Assembly: GCA_963922875.1 (NCBI GenBank)
Contig: CAWUJH010000005.1
Span: forward strand, 372,001-436,000
Length of the DNA: 64,000 bases
Origin: Ketobacter sp963922875
Lineage (GTDB): Bacteria > Pseudomonadota > Gammaproteobacteria > Pseudomonadales > Ketobacteraceae
Direction: 5' to 3'
In this document: positions 44,821-53,188 of the stretch, piece by piece
Layout: every line of letters starts with the position of its first letter
Numbering within the stretch: the stretch's first letter is position 1
The notes under the pieces: model-generated
Told to the model about the DNA's origin: nothing
What the model saw: the letters and a program-made list of their open reading frames with translations, nothing else
Database searches by the model: none
Made by a program: the position numbers and the translations under genes

Positions 44821-47800
44821 TAATTTCTGATCTGTCAGTAAAGCGTCCGGTTTTTGCTTCCGTTATATCCCTTATTTTAATTGCCTTTGGATTGGTGGCT
44901 TTTGATCGTTTGTCACTAAGGGAATACCCCCAAATTGACCCCCCTATTGTGAGCGTTAGAACAGCTTATCCTGGTGCTGCGGCTCCCGTTGTTGAAACTC
45001 GAATAACACAAGTATTAGAAGATCGAATTGCCGGAGTAGAAGGTATAAAGTATATGGAATCCGTCAGTAGTGACGGAGAATCTCGGCTAGTGATTGAGTT
45101 CGAAATTGACCGTGATATTGACTCGGCCACCAATGATGTGCGCGATCGAGTGTCTGGTGTACTCAATGATTTGCCCTCTGAAGCCGATCCACCTGAGGTG
45201 CAGAAGGAAAGCGGTGATGATGACGTTATCATGTGGCTAAATCTGGTGGGCGAGGGCATGACTGTGCCCGAACTGACAGACTACGCTGAGCGTAATTTGG
45301 TGGATCGGTTTTCAGTTTTAGACGGAGTGGCCCGTGTCCGAGTCGGTGGTGGGCAGCGCTACGCGATGCGGATTTGGTTGGATAGAGATTTGATGGCTGC
45401 TCGTGGGTTAACGGCGAATGATGTTGAAACGGCATTGCGAGCGGAAAACGTTGAACTGCCTGCAGGTAGCATTGAAAGTGAGCAGCGGCAATTTACGGTG
45501 CGAGTTGAAAGAGCCTTTCAGGACGCGCAGGATTTTTCCCGTTTAGTAGTAGCTCAAGGTGGCGACGGTTATCTGGTTCGACTCAGTGATATTGCCCGAG
45601 TGGAGAAATCTACAGAAGAGGAGCGTACGTTTTTTCGCGGCAATGGTATTCCCCAAGTGGGCATTGGGATTATCAAACAGTCAACGGCTAACACTATAGA
45701 AGTGGCTAGAGCGGCCAAAAAAGAAAGCGATCGAATTAACGATTCATTGCCTTCAAATATGAGCTTGGAGCAGAGTTACGATACTTCCGTTTTTGTTGAG
45801 GACGCAATAAAACAGGTGTATTTCACCTTAGGGGTGGCTATTGCGCTGGTGATTTTGGTTATCTATTTGTTTCTAGGCAGTGCGCGAGCAATGCTGGTGC
45901 CTGCCGTTACAGTTCCTGTTTCAGTTATTGCTACTTTTATTGCCTTGTTGGTCTTGGGGTTCTCCGTCAATTTATTAACCTTGCTGGCCCTTGTTTTGGC
46001 CATTGGAATGGTGGTGGATGATGCAATTGTAGTACTGGAGAATATTGTTCGTCGTATGGAAACCTATCATGAACCACCATTGGTTGCTGCCTATCGAGGC
46101 GCGAGGCAGGTGGGATTTGCAGTAGTCGCTACGACGCTCGTTTTGGTGGCGGTATTTGTCCCTATTGCCTTTTTGCAGGGAGACTTAGGACGCTTGTTTT
46201 CGGAGTTTGCTTTAACCATGACGGCGGCGGTGTGCTTTTCTTCTTTGGTGGCGTTAACGCTGTCTCCGATGTTGGCATCAAAAATATTACGTCCTGTCGA
46301 GAGTAAAGGGTATTTCGTTGCAAGTGTGGATAAAGCGTTCAACAGGTTGAAGAACGGCTATGGGTACGCCTTGGATTTTTGCCTGCGATTTCCCTTCTTT
46401 ATTCTTTTTGTTTTTGTTGGCATGTGTGTTCTGGTATATGTGCTATTGCAATCCATAAATTCAGAATACGCACCCAAGGAAGATCGAGGTGCCTTTTTCA
46501 TTTTAGTAAATGGCCCAGAAGGTGCGACCTACAGCTATATGGAAGGCTACATGGACGAAATTGAACGCCGCATGATGCCTTACGTTGAATCGGGGGAGAT
46601 TACGCGGCTATTGGTTCGTGCTCCAAGAAGTTTTGGGAATACAGAAAATTTCAATTCAGGCATTGTCATTAATGTGCTGAATGATTGGTCACAACGACGC
46701 AATGGCTTCGAATTGATGGCCGAGGTGCGGGGGAAATTAAGCGATCTTCCTGGCGTGCGAGCATTTCCAGTTATGCGTCAAGGCTTTGGTTCCGGTGTCC
46801 AAAAGCCGGTGCAATTTGTCCTCGGCGGAGGAACCTATCAAGAACTGGTGGAGTGGCGCGATATACTGATGGCGAAAATAAACGCAGATAATCCTGGACT
46901 GCTAGGTATTGACTGGGACTACAAGGAAACGCAACCGCAATTGCAGGTGAAAATCGACTATAACCGAGCCGCGGATTTGGGCGTATCGGTAAGCGCTATA
47001 GGGAGAACTTTGGAAACCATGCTAGGCTCTCGCAGGGTGACCACCTTCGTTGAAACTGGAGAAGAATACGACGTGATATTAGAGGGTGAGCGCGATACGC
47101 AGCGGTCGGCGCAAAGTCTGCAAAATTTATATGTCCGCTCGGATACTTCAGGGCAGTTGATTCCTTTGTCTAATTTGGTGCAGTTGGATGAATTTGCCGA
47201 TTCAAAAGCATTGAATCGCTATAACCGAGTTAGAGCCCTGACTATGGAAGCTAATTTAACTGATGAGCTAGCCTTGGGGGAGGCTCTTGGGTATTTGGAA
47301 TCCCAAGTGAAAGAATCCTTACCAGCAAATGCGGTGATCGACTATAAAGGCCAGTCACGCGATTTTATGCGGGCCGGTGGCAGTATTGCGTTTGTATTTA
47401 TGTTGGGGGTTGTTATCACATTTTTGGTGCTGGCGGCTCAGTTTGAGAGTTATGTTCATCCGTTCGTCATCATGCTAACTGTACCCTTGGCAATGGTGGG
47501 TGGATTATTAGGGCTCTATTTTAGTGGTAGTACGCTAAATGTTTATTCTCAGGTTGGTCTCATGATGCTCGTAGGTTTAGCATCGAAAAACGGGATCTTA
47601 ATCGTAGAGTTTGCGAATCAGTTGCGGGATGAAGGTTATGCGTTTAAGGAGGCTATTCGAGAAGCCGCATTAGTTCGCTTAAGGCCAATCGTGATTACAG
47701 GAATTACCACGGCCGCAGGCTCAGTGCCCTTGATTCTCTCATCGGGAGCTGGTGCTGAAACTCGCTTTGTTATCGGCGCGGTTGTGCTGTACGGGACATT

Positions 47801-47939
47801 GGCGGCTACTTTTTTTACGCTATTTGTCGTACCGGTAGCCTATGAACTACTCGCCCAGAGAACCCAGTCACCAGGAGCTGTTGAGGGAGAACTCAATCGA
47901 TTAATCGAAGCGGAATCACATGTGATTAAGGCCAATTAA
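44817..47939 (+). CDS. RND-family multidrug-type efflux pump (HAE1)
   Basis: A 1040-residue AcrB-type inner-membrane proton antiporter with 12 transmembrane helices and two large periplasmic loops. The TM4 proton-relay Asp pair is intact in LAIGMVVDDAIVVLENIVRR, and the N-terminus MIISDLSVKRPVFASVISLILIAFG is typical. The GTG start at 44817 overlaps the adaptor stop. No outer-membrane channel gene follows, so it presumably borrows a TolC-type protein encoded elsewhere. The substrate is unknown. Confidence 0.93.
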   Translation: MIISDLSVKRPVFASVISLILIAFGLVAFDRLSLREYPQIDPPIVSVRTAYPGAAAPVVETRITQVLEDRIAGVEGIKYMESVSSDGESRLVIEFEIDRDIDSATNDVRDRVSGVLNDLPSEADPPEVQKESGDDDVIMWLNLVGEGMTVPELTDYAERNLVDRFSVLDGVARVRVGGGQRYAMRIWLDRDLMAARGLTANDVETALRAENVELPAGSIESEQRQFTVRVERAFQDAQDFSRLVVAQGGDGYLVRLSDIARVEKSTEEERTFFRGNGIPQVGIGIIKQSTANTIEVARAAKKESDRINDSLPSNMSLEQSYDTSVFVEDAIKQVYFTLGVAIALVILVIYLFLGSARAMLVPAVTVPVSVIATFIALLVLGFSVNLLTLLALVLAIGMVVDDAIVVLENIVRRMETYHEPPLVAAYRGARQVGFAVVATTLVLVAVFVPIAFLQGDLGRLFSEFALTMTAAVCFSSLVALTLSPMLASKILRPVESKGYFVASVDKAFNRLKNGYGYALDFCLRFPFFILFVFVGMCVLVYVLLQSINSEYAPKEDRGAFFILVNGPEGATYSYMEGYMDEIERRMMPYVESGEITRLLVRAPRSFGNTENFNSGIVINVLNDWSQRRNGFELMAEVRGKLSDLPGVRAFPVMRQGFGSGVQKPVQFVLGGGTYQELVEWRDILMAKINADNPGLLGIDWDYKETQPQLQVKIDYNRAADLGVSVSAIGRTLETMLGSRRVTTFVETGEEYDVILEGERDTQRSAQSLQNLYVRSDTSGQLIPLSNLVQLDEFADSKALNRYNRVRALTMEANLTDELALGEALGYLESQVKESLPANAVIDYKGQSRDFMRAGGSIAFVFMLGVVITFLVLAAQFESYVHPFVIMLTVPLAMVGGLLGLYFSGSTLNVYSQVGLMMLVGLASKNGILIVEFANQLRDEGYAFKEAIREAALVRLRPIVITGITTAAGSVPLILSSGAGAETRFVIGAVVLYGTLAATFFTLFVVPVAYELLAQRTQSPGAVEGELNRLIEAESHVIKAN

Positions 47940-48035
47940 GCAAAGTTGCCAGAGAAAATTGCTTTGGGCTATCTCCTTTGTTAGGCTTGTGAGGGTATTC
48001 TAAAACTTAAAACAAATTACTGTAGTGCCCGATTT

Positions 48036-48497
48036 ATGCCAGGACTACATCTGGTCATTGTATTCATAGCATCTTTACTTGCAGTGGATTTAGCATGGGG
48101 AGATAGTGTGGATCACCAGCAGGGGGCGCTTGATCCGCAGGTTACTCTTCAAGTGAATCAAACTACGGTTACAGAAGGCTTTGTAACCTTGAGCTGGAAG
48201 CCATTGAAAAAAGAGCTTGCAGCTTTCGAATTGGTTGTGGCCACTGATCCACAATTTCATCACATCAGCAAAATCATCCAGACAGGCAGTCAAACGGCAC
48301 TCCATTTGAGTGGGTTTAGTAATGGCGACTATTTTGTCAAACTAAGGTTACCTAATGGTAACCCTGTCAGTAATACCACACATTTTCGAGTTCAGCATCG
48401 AGACCTACAGTCTGCTTTAGGCTTGTTTATGCTCGGTTTAATAATATTTATTACATTAGCCGTATTGTTATTCAAATTTACGCGATCAAGCGAATAA
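48036..48497 (+). CDS. Signal-peptide protein with FN3-like domain and C-terminal membrane helix
   Basis: A 153-residue protein. A signal peptide ends near residue 22 (DLAWG/DSV). A beta-rich region (VTLSWKPLKKELAAFELVVATDPQFHHISKIIQTGSQTALHLSGFSNGDYFVKLRL) reads like a fibronectin type III domain, and a C-terminal transmembrane helix (LGLFMLGLIIFITLAVLLF) with a basic tail anchors it, domain outside. It ends 9 bases before the symporter gene, so it may be an extracytoplasmic accessory of that transporter. No named family recognised. Confidence 0.65.
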   Translation: MPGLHLVIVFIASLLAVDLAWGDSVDHQQGALDPQVTLQVNQTTVTEGFVTLSWKPLKKELAAFELVVATDPQFHHISKIIQTGSQTALHLSGFSNGDYFVKLRLPNGNPVSNTTHFRVQHRDLQSALGLFMLGLIIFITLAVLLFKFTRSSE

Positions 48498-48506
48498 TTT
48501 TCTACT

Positions 48507-49916
48507 ATGAACTCAGCTCAAATACCCACAAGTACCGCAATAACAATTTTAGTTCTGTTTGGTAGTGCCTGGGTGGTGTTTGGGTGGTGGTTAGGACGCA
48601 ATAATCGCACGGTCGATGATTTCATGTTGGCAGGTCGCAGTGTTGGGATGGCGTTGGCAACCGCGACGGCAATGGCCACCTGGGTTACCAGTAACACCAC
48701 CCTGGTAGCTCCACAGTTAACCTATCAGTTTGGCGTGTGGGGTATGTTGGGTTATTCCATGGCAGCTTTAGGATTGATTTTGTTTGCACCTTTAGCAAAG
48801 CGAATAAAGCAGCTAATGCCAAAGGGATATACCTGTGGCGATTTCTTCCGGGTTCGGTATGGGAAATTTGCATGGATTGTATTTTTGGTGGTTTCTTTTT
48901 GTTATGCGCTGGGTTGGTTAGTGAGTTTAGGTATGGCTGGTGGAGTATTGCTGCAAGCCCTCAGTGGCTTGGATTATCAAGTGGGTATGACGGTGATTCT
49001 TCTGATTTGCGTCACCTATACTCTGCTAGGCGGTCTGAAAGCAGTGATAGCCACTGACTTTTTTCAGACCCTGATTATTTTGCTGGGAGTGCTCTACATA
49101 GGCTACGTGTGCTGGCAGGATGTGGGATTGTCTGTGATTTATGAACACACCTCAGTGGCGCAGCCAGAGTTATTAAATCTGTTGTTTCCGGCCGCTATTA
49201 TGTTCCTGTTCAACAACATTTTTTTTGGTATCGGAGAAATATTTCATTCCAACGTCTGGTGGTCCAGAGCCTTCGCTTTTCGCGACGGGGTAGGTTACCG
49301 GGCGTATTTATTGGCGGGCCTAATGTGGCTACCGATTCCTATCGTCACGGGGTTCATTGCTTTAGCTGCGCCGTCATTAGGTATTTATCCACCAAGCCCC
49401 GATATGGTGGGGCCTTTAGTGGCAGCCAAATTGCTGGGCAGTGTGGGTGCTATATTTGTCTTTATTGTGGTTTTTTCGGCGCTGGCATCCAGTTTGGATT
49501 CCTTGCTCGCGGCTACTAGTGATTTACTGACCGAAGATGTCTATCGTGGCCTGTTGCGGCCAAGCGTCAGTAGTGAGCATCTTTTTAGGGCCAGCAAAGT
49601 CATCATTATCGGATTAGGTATTGTTACTTGGCTGTTATGTTTGCCTCGGGTAAGTACTTTGGGGGAACTACTCAATTTTACCGGGGCTTTTGTTGCCAGT
49701 ACCATTTGGCCCATAGTGTTTGGTTTATTCAGAAGTCGATTAGCCGGTGAATTCGCTGGAACGGCTATGGTGTTGGGTACGGCGGCCGGATTGTTGGGTT
49801 ATTTTTCGGTAGGCTTTTATGTGGCAGCAATCACATCCTGTGTGGTATCGCTACTAGTTTGCAGTATTGGTTTATTGCTTAAGAATGCGGCGTTTGAATG
49901 GCAACGTTTTCAGTAA
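48507..49916 (+). CDS. Sodium:solute symporter, resembling the urea-permease branch
   Basis: A 469-residue SSS-family permease. The N-terminal part (RTVDDFMLAGRSVGMALATATAMATWVTSNTTLVAPQLTYQFGVWGMLGYSMAAL) resembles DUR3-type urea permeases. The later helix with FSALASSLDSLLAATSDLLTEDVYR matches the conserved SSS sodium-site region. Genes downstream encode carbamoyl transfer, amidation and decarbamoylation, so a ureido compound is a reasonable candidate substrate; this is inference. A tiny membrane-protein gene follows by 13 bases. Confidence 0.8.
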   Translation: MNSAQIPTSTAITILVLFGSAWVVFGWWLGRNNRTVDDFMLAGRSVGMALATATAMATWVTSNTTLVAPQLTYQFGVWGMLGYSMAALGLILFAPLAKRIKQLMPKGYTCGDFFRVRYGKFAWIVFLVVSFCYALGWLVSLGMAGGVLLQALSGLDYQVGMTVILLICVTYTLLGGLKAVIATDFFQTLIILLGVLYIGYVCWQDVGLSVIYEHTSVAQPELLNLLFPAAIMFLFNNIFFGIGEIFHSNVWWSRAFAFRDGVGYRAYLLAGLMWLPIPIVTGFIALAAPSLGIYPPSPDMVGPLVAAKLLGSVGAIFVFIVVFSALASSLDSLLAATSDLLTEDVYRGLLRPSVSSEHLFRASKVIIIGLGIVTWLLCLPRVSTLGELLNFTGAFVASTIWPIVFGLFRSRLAGEFAGTAMVLGTAAGLLGYFSVGFYVAAITSCVVSLLVCSIGLLLKNAAFEWQRFQ

Positions 49917-49929
49917 CTGGAGCACGCCT

Positions 49930-50052
49930 GTGTTAATGGAATTTGCAATTTTTAATGCTTTGGTCTTTGGGGCGCTCGTAGTGACGTGCTTGTCTCCCCT
50001 TGTTTTAGTCGGTTTATTAATCAAAGATTGGGTTAAGGGGGAGCTATGGTAG
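49930..50052 (+). CDS. Tiny single-pass membrane protein, candidate symporter accessory subunit
   Basis: A 40-codon frame begins at GTG 49930 with GGAG 7 bases upstream; an ATG at 49936 is in frame but 13 bases away. The product (from the ATG) is MEFAIFNALVFGALVVTCLS followed by PLVLVGLLIKDWVKGELW, one hydrophobic helix with a charged cytosolic tail. Its stop overlaps the start of the carbamoyltransferase gene (ATGGTAG), implying coupling. Small accessory proteins of this kind accompany some sodium symporters. Confidence 0.65.
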   Translation: MLMEFAIFNALVFGALVVTCLSPLVLVGLLIKDWVKGELW

Positions 50053-51128
50053 CCACCTACGATGAGAAAAAATTATCTTTTGTACGAAAGGCCCCAGATG
50101 TTTATGGCGATGCTCACCCCAAGGCGCTATTGAAAACAGTTTATGAAGACGGTGAGCATCTAAAGTCTTTAGCTTCTCAACATATAGTTTCATGTGATCA
50201 GTTTGATCGCGATGTGCTGAAACAGTTATTTCGCTTGGCAGCGAAATTTGAGGCCAATCCAAGTCGTTTTCGCACACCGCTTCAAGGCAAAATACTCATT
50301 AGCGCTTTTTACGAGCCGAGCACCCGTACCCGCTTGTCATTCGAAAGCGCTTGGCATCGATTGGGTGGCGATATCATGTCAATTACCGATCGTTCTACCA
50401 CAGGGATTGCTAAAGGTGAGTCATTGTCGGATGTGGGTGAGATGTTTAATAACTATGGCGACTGTGTTGTATTGCGGGATACCAATGAAAGTTCTGTCAG
50501 TGAAATGATGAACAGTCTGCGCATTCCCATCATTAATGCCGGTAACGGAATGGACGAGCATCCAACCCAGGCAATGGCTGATATGTACACTATATTCAAA
50601 TGGCGTTCTGATTTATTGCATGAAGAAAACCCCGTCACGGACCCCGTCAAAATTGGTATTGTGGGCGTGCCAAATAAAATGCGTACAGTGCGTAGCCTGC
50701 TGAAAATGCTTTGTATATTTCCAGAGATTTGCAGTGAGGTGGTGCTCATTCATGATACCAAGGACGATACTATTTTTGATAGGGATCAGCTTGCGCAACT
50801 CAAGCAGGCGGGGTTGACTATTAGCACTACTTCAGACCTCAATGGCGTGCTTCCCTCCCTGGATGTGGTCTACATCAATGCTATTGCCTGGAAAGGTGAT
50901 AGTTACGAATCATTTGGAAAGAGTTTTGTGATCAGCGCCTCTTCTCCACTCAAAAAGGGAGCCATTGTGTTGCATCCATTGGCCCGCGGAGAAGAGCTTG
51001 CTTGTGATCTCGATGATACCCCTCATAATTGGTATTTTTCTCAGGCGCGTGGCGCCGTATTTTTGCGAATGGCGTTATTGACCTGTATGTGTGAGCGTAT
51101 AGAGCGGGTCATGGACGTTTGGGTTTAG
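50046..51128 (+). CDS. Aspartate-carbamoyltransferase-like enzyme of altered specificity
   Basis: A 360-residue carbamoyltransferase. Carbamoyl-phosphate residues are kept: STRTR at 92-96, Lys123 in AKGES, HPTQ at 172-175, and Arg213 (the Arg167 of E. coli PyrB, which contacts the alpha-carboxylate). The PyrB segment TRVQ, whose Arg229 binds the aspartate side-chain carboxylate, is replaced by INAIAW at 277-282, and HPLPR becomes HPLARGEE at 310-317. There is an extra N-terminal segment of about 40 residues. It therefore probably carbamoylates an amino acid other than aspartate. It sits between a symporter and an AsnB-like amidotransferase, with no pyrimidine genes nearby. Confidence 0.85.
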   Translation: MVATYDEKKLSFVRKAPDVYGDAHPKALLKTVYEDGEHLKSLASQHIVSCDQFDRDVLKQLFRLAAKFEANPSRFRTPLQGKILISAFYEPSTRTRLSFESAWHRLGGDIMSITDRSTTGIAKGESLSDVGEMFNNYGDCVVLRDTNESSVSEMMNSLRIPIINAGNGMDEHPTQAMADMYTIFKWRSDLLHEENPVTDPVKIGIVGVPNKMRTVRSLLKMLCIFPEICSEVVLIHDTKDDTIFDRDQLAQLKQAGLTISTTSDLNGVLPSLDVVYINAIAWKGDSYESFGKSFVISASSPLKKGAIVLHPLARGEELACDLDDTPHNWYFSQARGAVFLRMALLTCMCERIERVMDVWV

Positions 51129-51160
51129 TGTTATAGAAGTTAATGAATTAGGAGATATTT

Positions 51161-53173
51161 ATGTGTGGTATTGCGGGGGTATTCCAGCGCGAGGCCCATC
51201 AGCCCATCGACTCTCAAGTTTTGGTCAATATGGCGGCCATCCAATACCACCGAGGCCCAGATAATTTTGGCTATACCAATCCTCCTGGGTTGGGTGTCGG
51301 AATGAGTCATGCTCGTTTATCGATTATTGATTTAAATGAAGAACGAGGTCGACAGCCGTTAGTGTCTGCGGATAATAATTATTGGTTGGTACATAACGGT
51401 GAATTCTATGATTTTCAGAAAACTCGAGCCCGTCTCACAGCATTAGGTGCGCGGTTTCGAACCAAGAGTGATTCAGAAACCATTCTTCACCTATATCCTC
51501 GCTACGGGATGGAAAAAACCCTGGATTATCTGCGCGGTGAATTTGCCTATGCGTTGTTTGATAAGAAAGAGGACTGTCTGTATCTAGTACGGGATCGGTT
51601 CGGGGTAAAGCCCCTCTATTGGACCCAAACCCGTGACAGTATTATTTTTGGCTCAGAATTAAAGGTACTTTTTGCCCACCCTGATGTAAAAAGAGAATTG
51701 TCTGCCCAGGGGACCTATCACCAGTTGATTCAAGTGATGGTGCCGGGAAGTACGGCATTTACCGGCATTCATCAGGTGCCGCCTGGCCATATGATAAAAA
51801 TTCATCGTAAAAATGCCGCTTTTTCCGTGGTTCAGAAAAAATACTGGGATATGAATTTTCCAGTGGCGGGAGAATACGTCAACCATAAAGATGAAAGCTA
51901 TTATATTGAGGGTGTGCGTGAGCAGCTGCTCGAAGCGGTACACCATCGATTGCAGGCGGATGTTCCTGTGGGTTGCTATCTTTCAGGTGGAATAGACTCC
52001 TGCGCGATCCTCGGACTTTCTGCCGCTGCGCGCCAAGATCCTGTGAAAGCGTTTACCATTGGTTTTGATAGCGCCGACTATGATGAGACGCCAATTGCCC
52101 GGGAAATGGCGGAAATGACGGGTGCCGATCAGTTGGTCTTGTCGCTGACAGCGGAGCATTTATACGATAACTTTGCGCGCACTATTTGGCATACAGAGCG
52201 TACCATTTATAACACCTTGGCAGTTGCCAAGCTGCTGATGAGTGAAAAGGTTCATCAAAATAATTATAAAGTGGTATTGACCGGTGAAGGCTCGGACGAA
52301 TTATTTGGCGGCTATCCAGCCTTCCGTAAGGACATGTTTCTTTACGGTCTGGATGATTTGCCTGCGAGCTTACGGGCTGAATGGCAGGCAAGTTTAGAAG
52401 ACAGCAATCAACTGTTCCGCGGGGCCATGCTTCCCAGAGAGGATTTTAATTCAGCAGCCATGAGCAGCGTGGTGGGCTTTACACCCACGTGCCTGCAAAA
52501 TTGGTTGCATTGCCATGATTTTGCCATGCAATTGGTAAATCCTGATTGGCGCAAAGAATTAAAAGATTACGATGCTGGTGCGGCTATCGCAGCAACTTTG
52601 GATGCCAACCAGCTAGATGGACGCCATCCTTTGGATAAAGCTCAGTACGTGTGGATTAAAACCATGCTTGAGGGGCAGATTTTGACCTGGGGTGGTGATC
52701 GAGTTGATATGGCAAATTCAATGGAAGCCAGACCGGCATTCTTGGACCATCACTTGGCCAAGTTTGCCACGGAAGTACCACCTCAGCTGCGGATCAAGGG
52801 CGCCACTGAAAAGTATGTGTTACGGGAAGCAATGAAAGGATTATTGCCGGAAACCTTATACAAGCGTCAGAAGTTTGCCTTTATGGCGCCACCAGCACAC
52901 ACCGACAAGAAAAAATGGCAATCCATGCTGAATTTGATGGAAGAGTTTGTCAGTAAACAAAAAGTCGAAGCCGCTGGTCTGTTAGATTATTCCAGTATCC
53001 GAAGCATGATTGATGGTCATAATGATCCTGCTCAGGATAGAGAAACCAAAGTCCAGTTAGACGCTGTGCTAAATCACGTGATAGGTGTTCAGTTGCTGCA
53101 TCATCACTTTGTTGATCAGGATATTCCAACGTTGGCAGCACAGCGTGCCGCCGAGCTGAACTGGCACGCTTAA
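51161..53173 (+). CDS. Asparagine-synthetase-like glutamine amidotransferase
   Basis: A 670-residue class II amidotransferase/ATP-dependent amide ligase. The N-terminal Cys2 nucleophile (MCGIAGVF), HNGEFYDF near 78-85 and SDSETILHLYPRYG form the glutaminase site. The synthetase domain has the PP-loop SGGIDS at 275-280 and GEGSDELFGGYP at 375-386. It is longer than E. coli AsnB (554), with an extended C-terminus. Such AsnB relatives can amidate small molecules (for example AsnO in N-acetylglutaminylglutamine amide synthesis). Being 32 bases downstream of the carbamoyltransferase, it may amidate a carbamoylated amino acid. A role as ordinary asparagine synthetase cannot be excluded. Confidence 0.88.
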   Translation: MCGIAGVFQREAHQPIDSQVLVNMAAIQYHRGPDNFGYTNPPGLGVGMSHARLSIIDLNEERGRQPLVSADNNYWLVHNGEFYDFQKTRARLTALGARFRTKSDSETILHLYPRYGMEKTLDYLRGEFAYALFDKKEDCLYLVRDRFGVKPLYWTQTRDSIIFGSELKVLFAHPDVKRELSAQGTYHQLIQVMVPGSTAFTGIHQVPPGHMIKIHRKNAAFSVVQKKYWDMNFPVAGEYVNHKDESYYIEGVREQLLEAVHHRLQADVPVGCYLSGGIDSCAILGLSAAARQDPVKAFTIGFDSADYDETPIAREMAEMTGADQLVLSLTAEHLYDNFARTIWHTERTIYNTLAVAKLLMSEKVHQNNYKVVLTGEGSDELFGGYPAFRKDMFLYGLDDLPASLRAEWQASLEDSNQLFRGAMLPREDFNSAAMSSVVGFTPTCLQNWLHCHDFAMQLVNPDWRKELKDYDAGAAIAATLDANQLDGRHPLDKAQYVWIKTMLEGQILTWGGDRVDMANSMEARPAFLDHHLAKFATEVPPQLRIKGATEKYVLREAMKGLLPETLYKRQKFAFMAPPAHTDKKKWQSMLNLMEEFVSKQKVEAAGLLDYSSIRSMIDGHNDPAQDRETKVQLDAVLNHVIGVQLLHHHFVDQDIPTLAAQRAAELNWHA

Positions 53174-53188
53174 CTTTTTTATTTGTAC

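Noticed and set aside
50046..51128. Housekeeping pyrB
   Set aside because: The aspartate side-chain-binding TRVQ segment is replaced, HPLPR is altered, there is an N-terminal extension, and no pyrimidine genes are adjacent.
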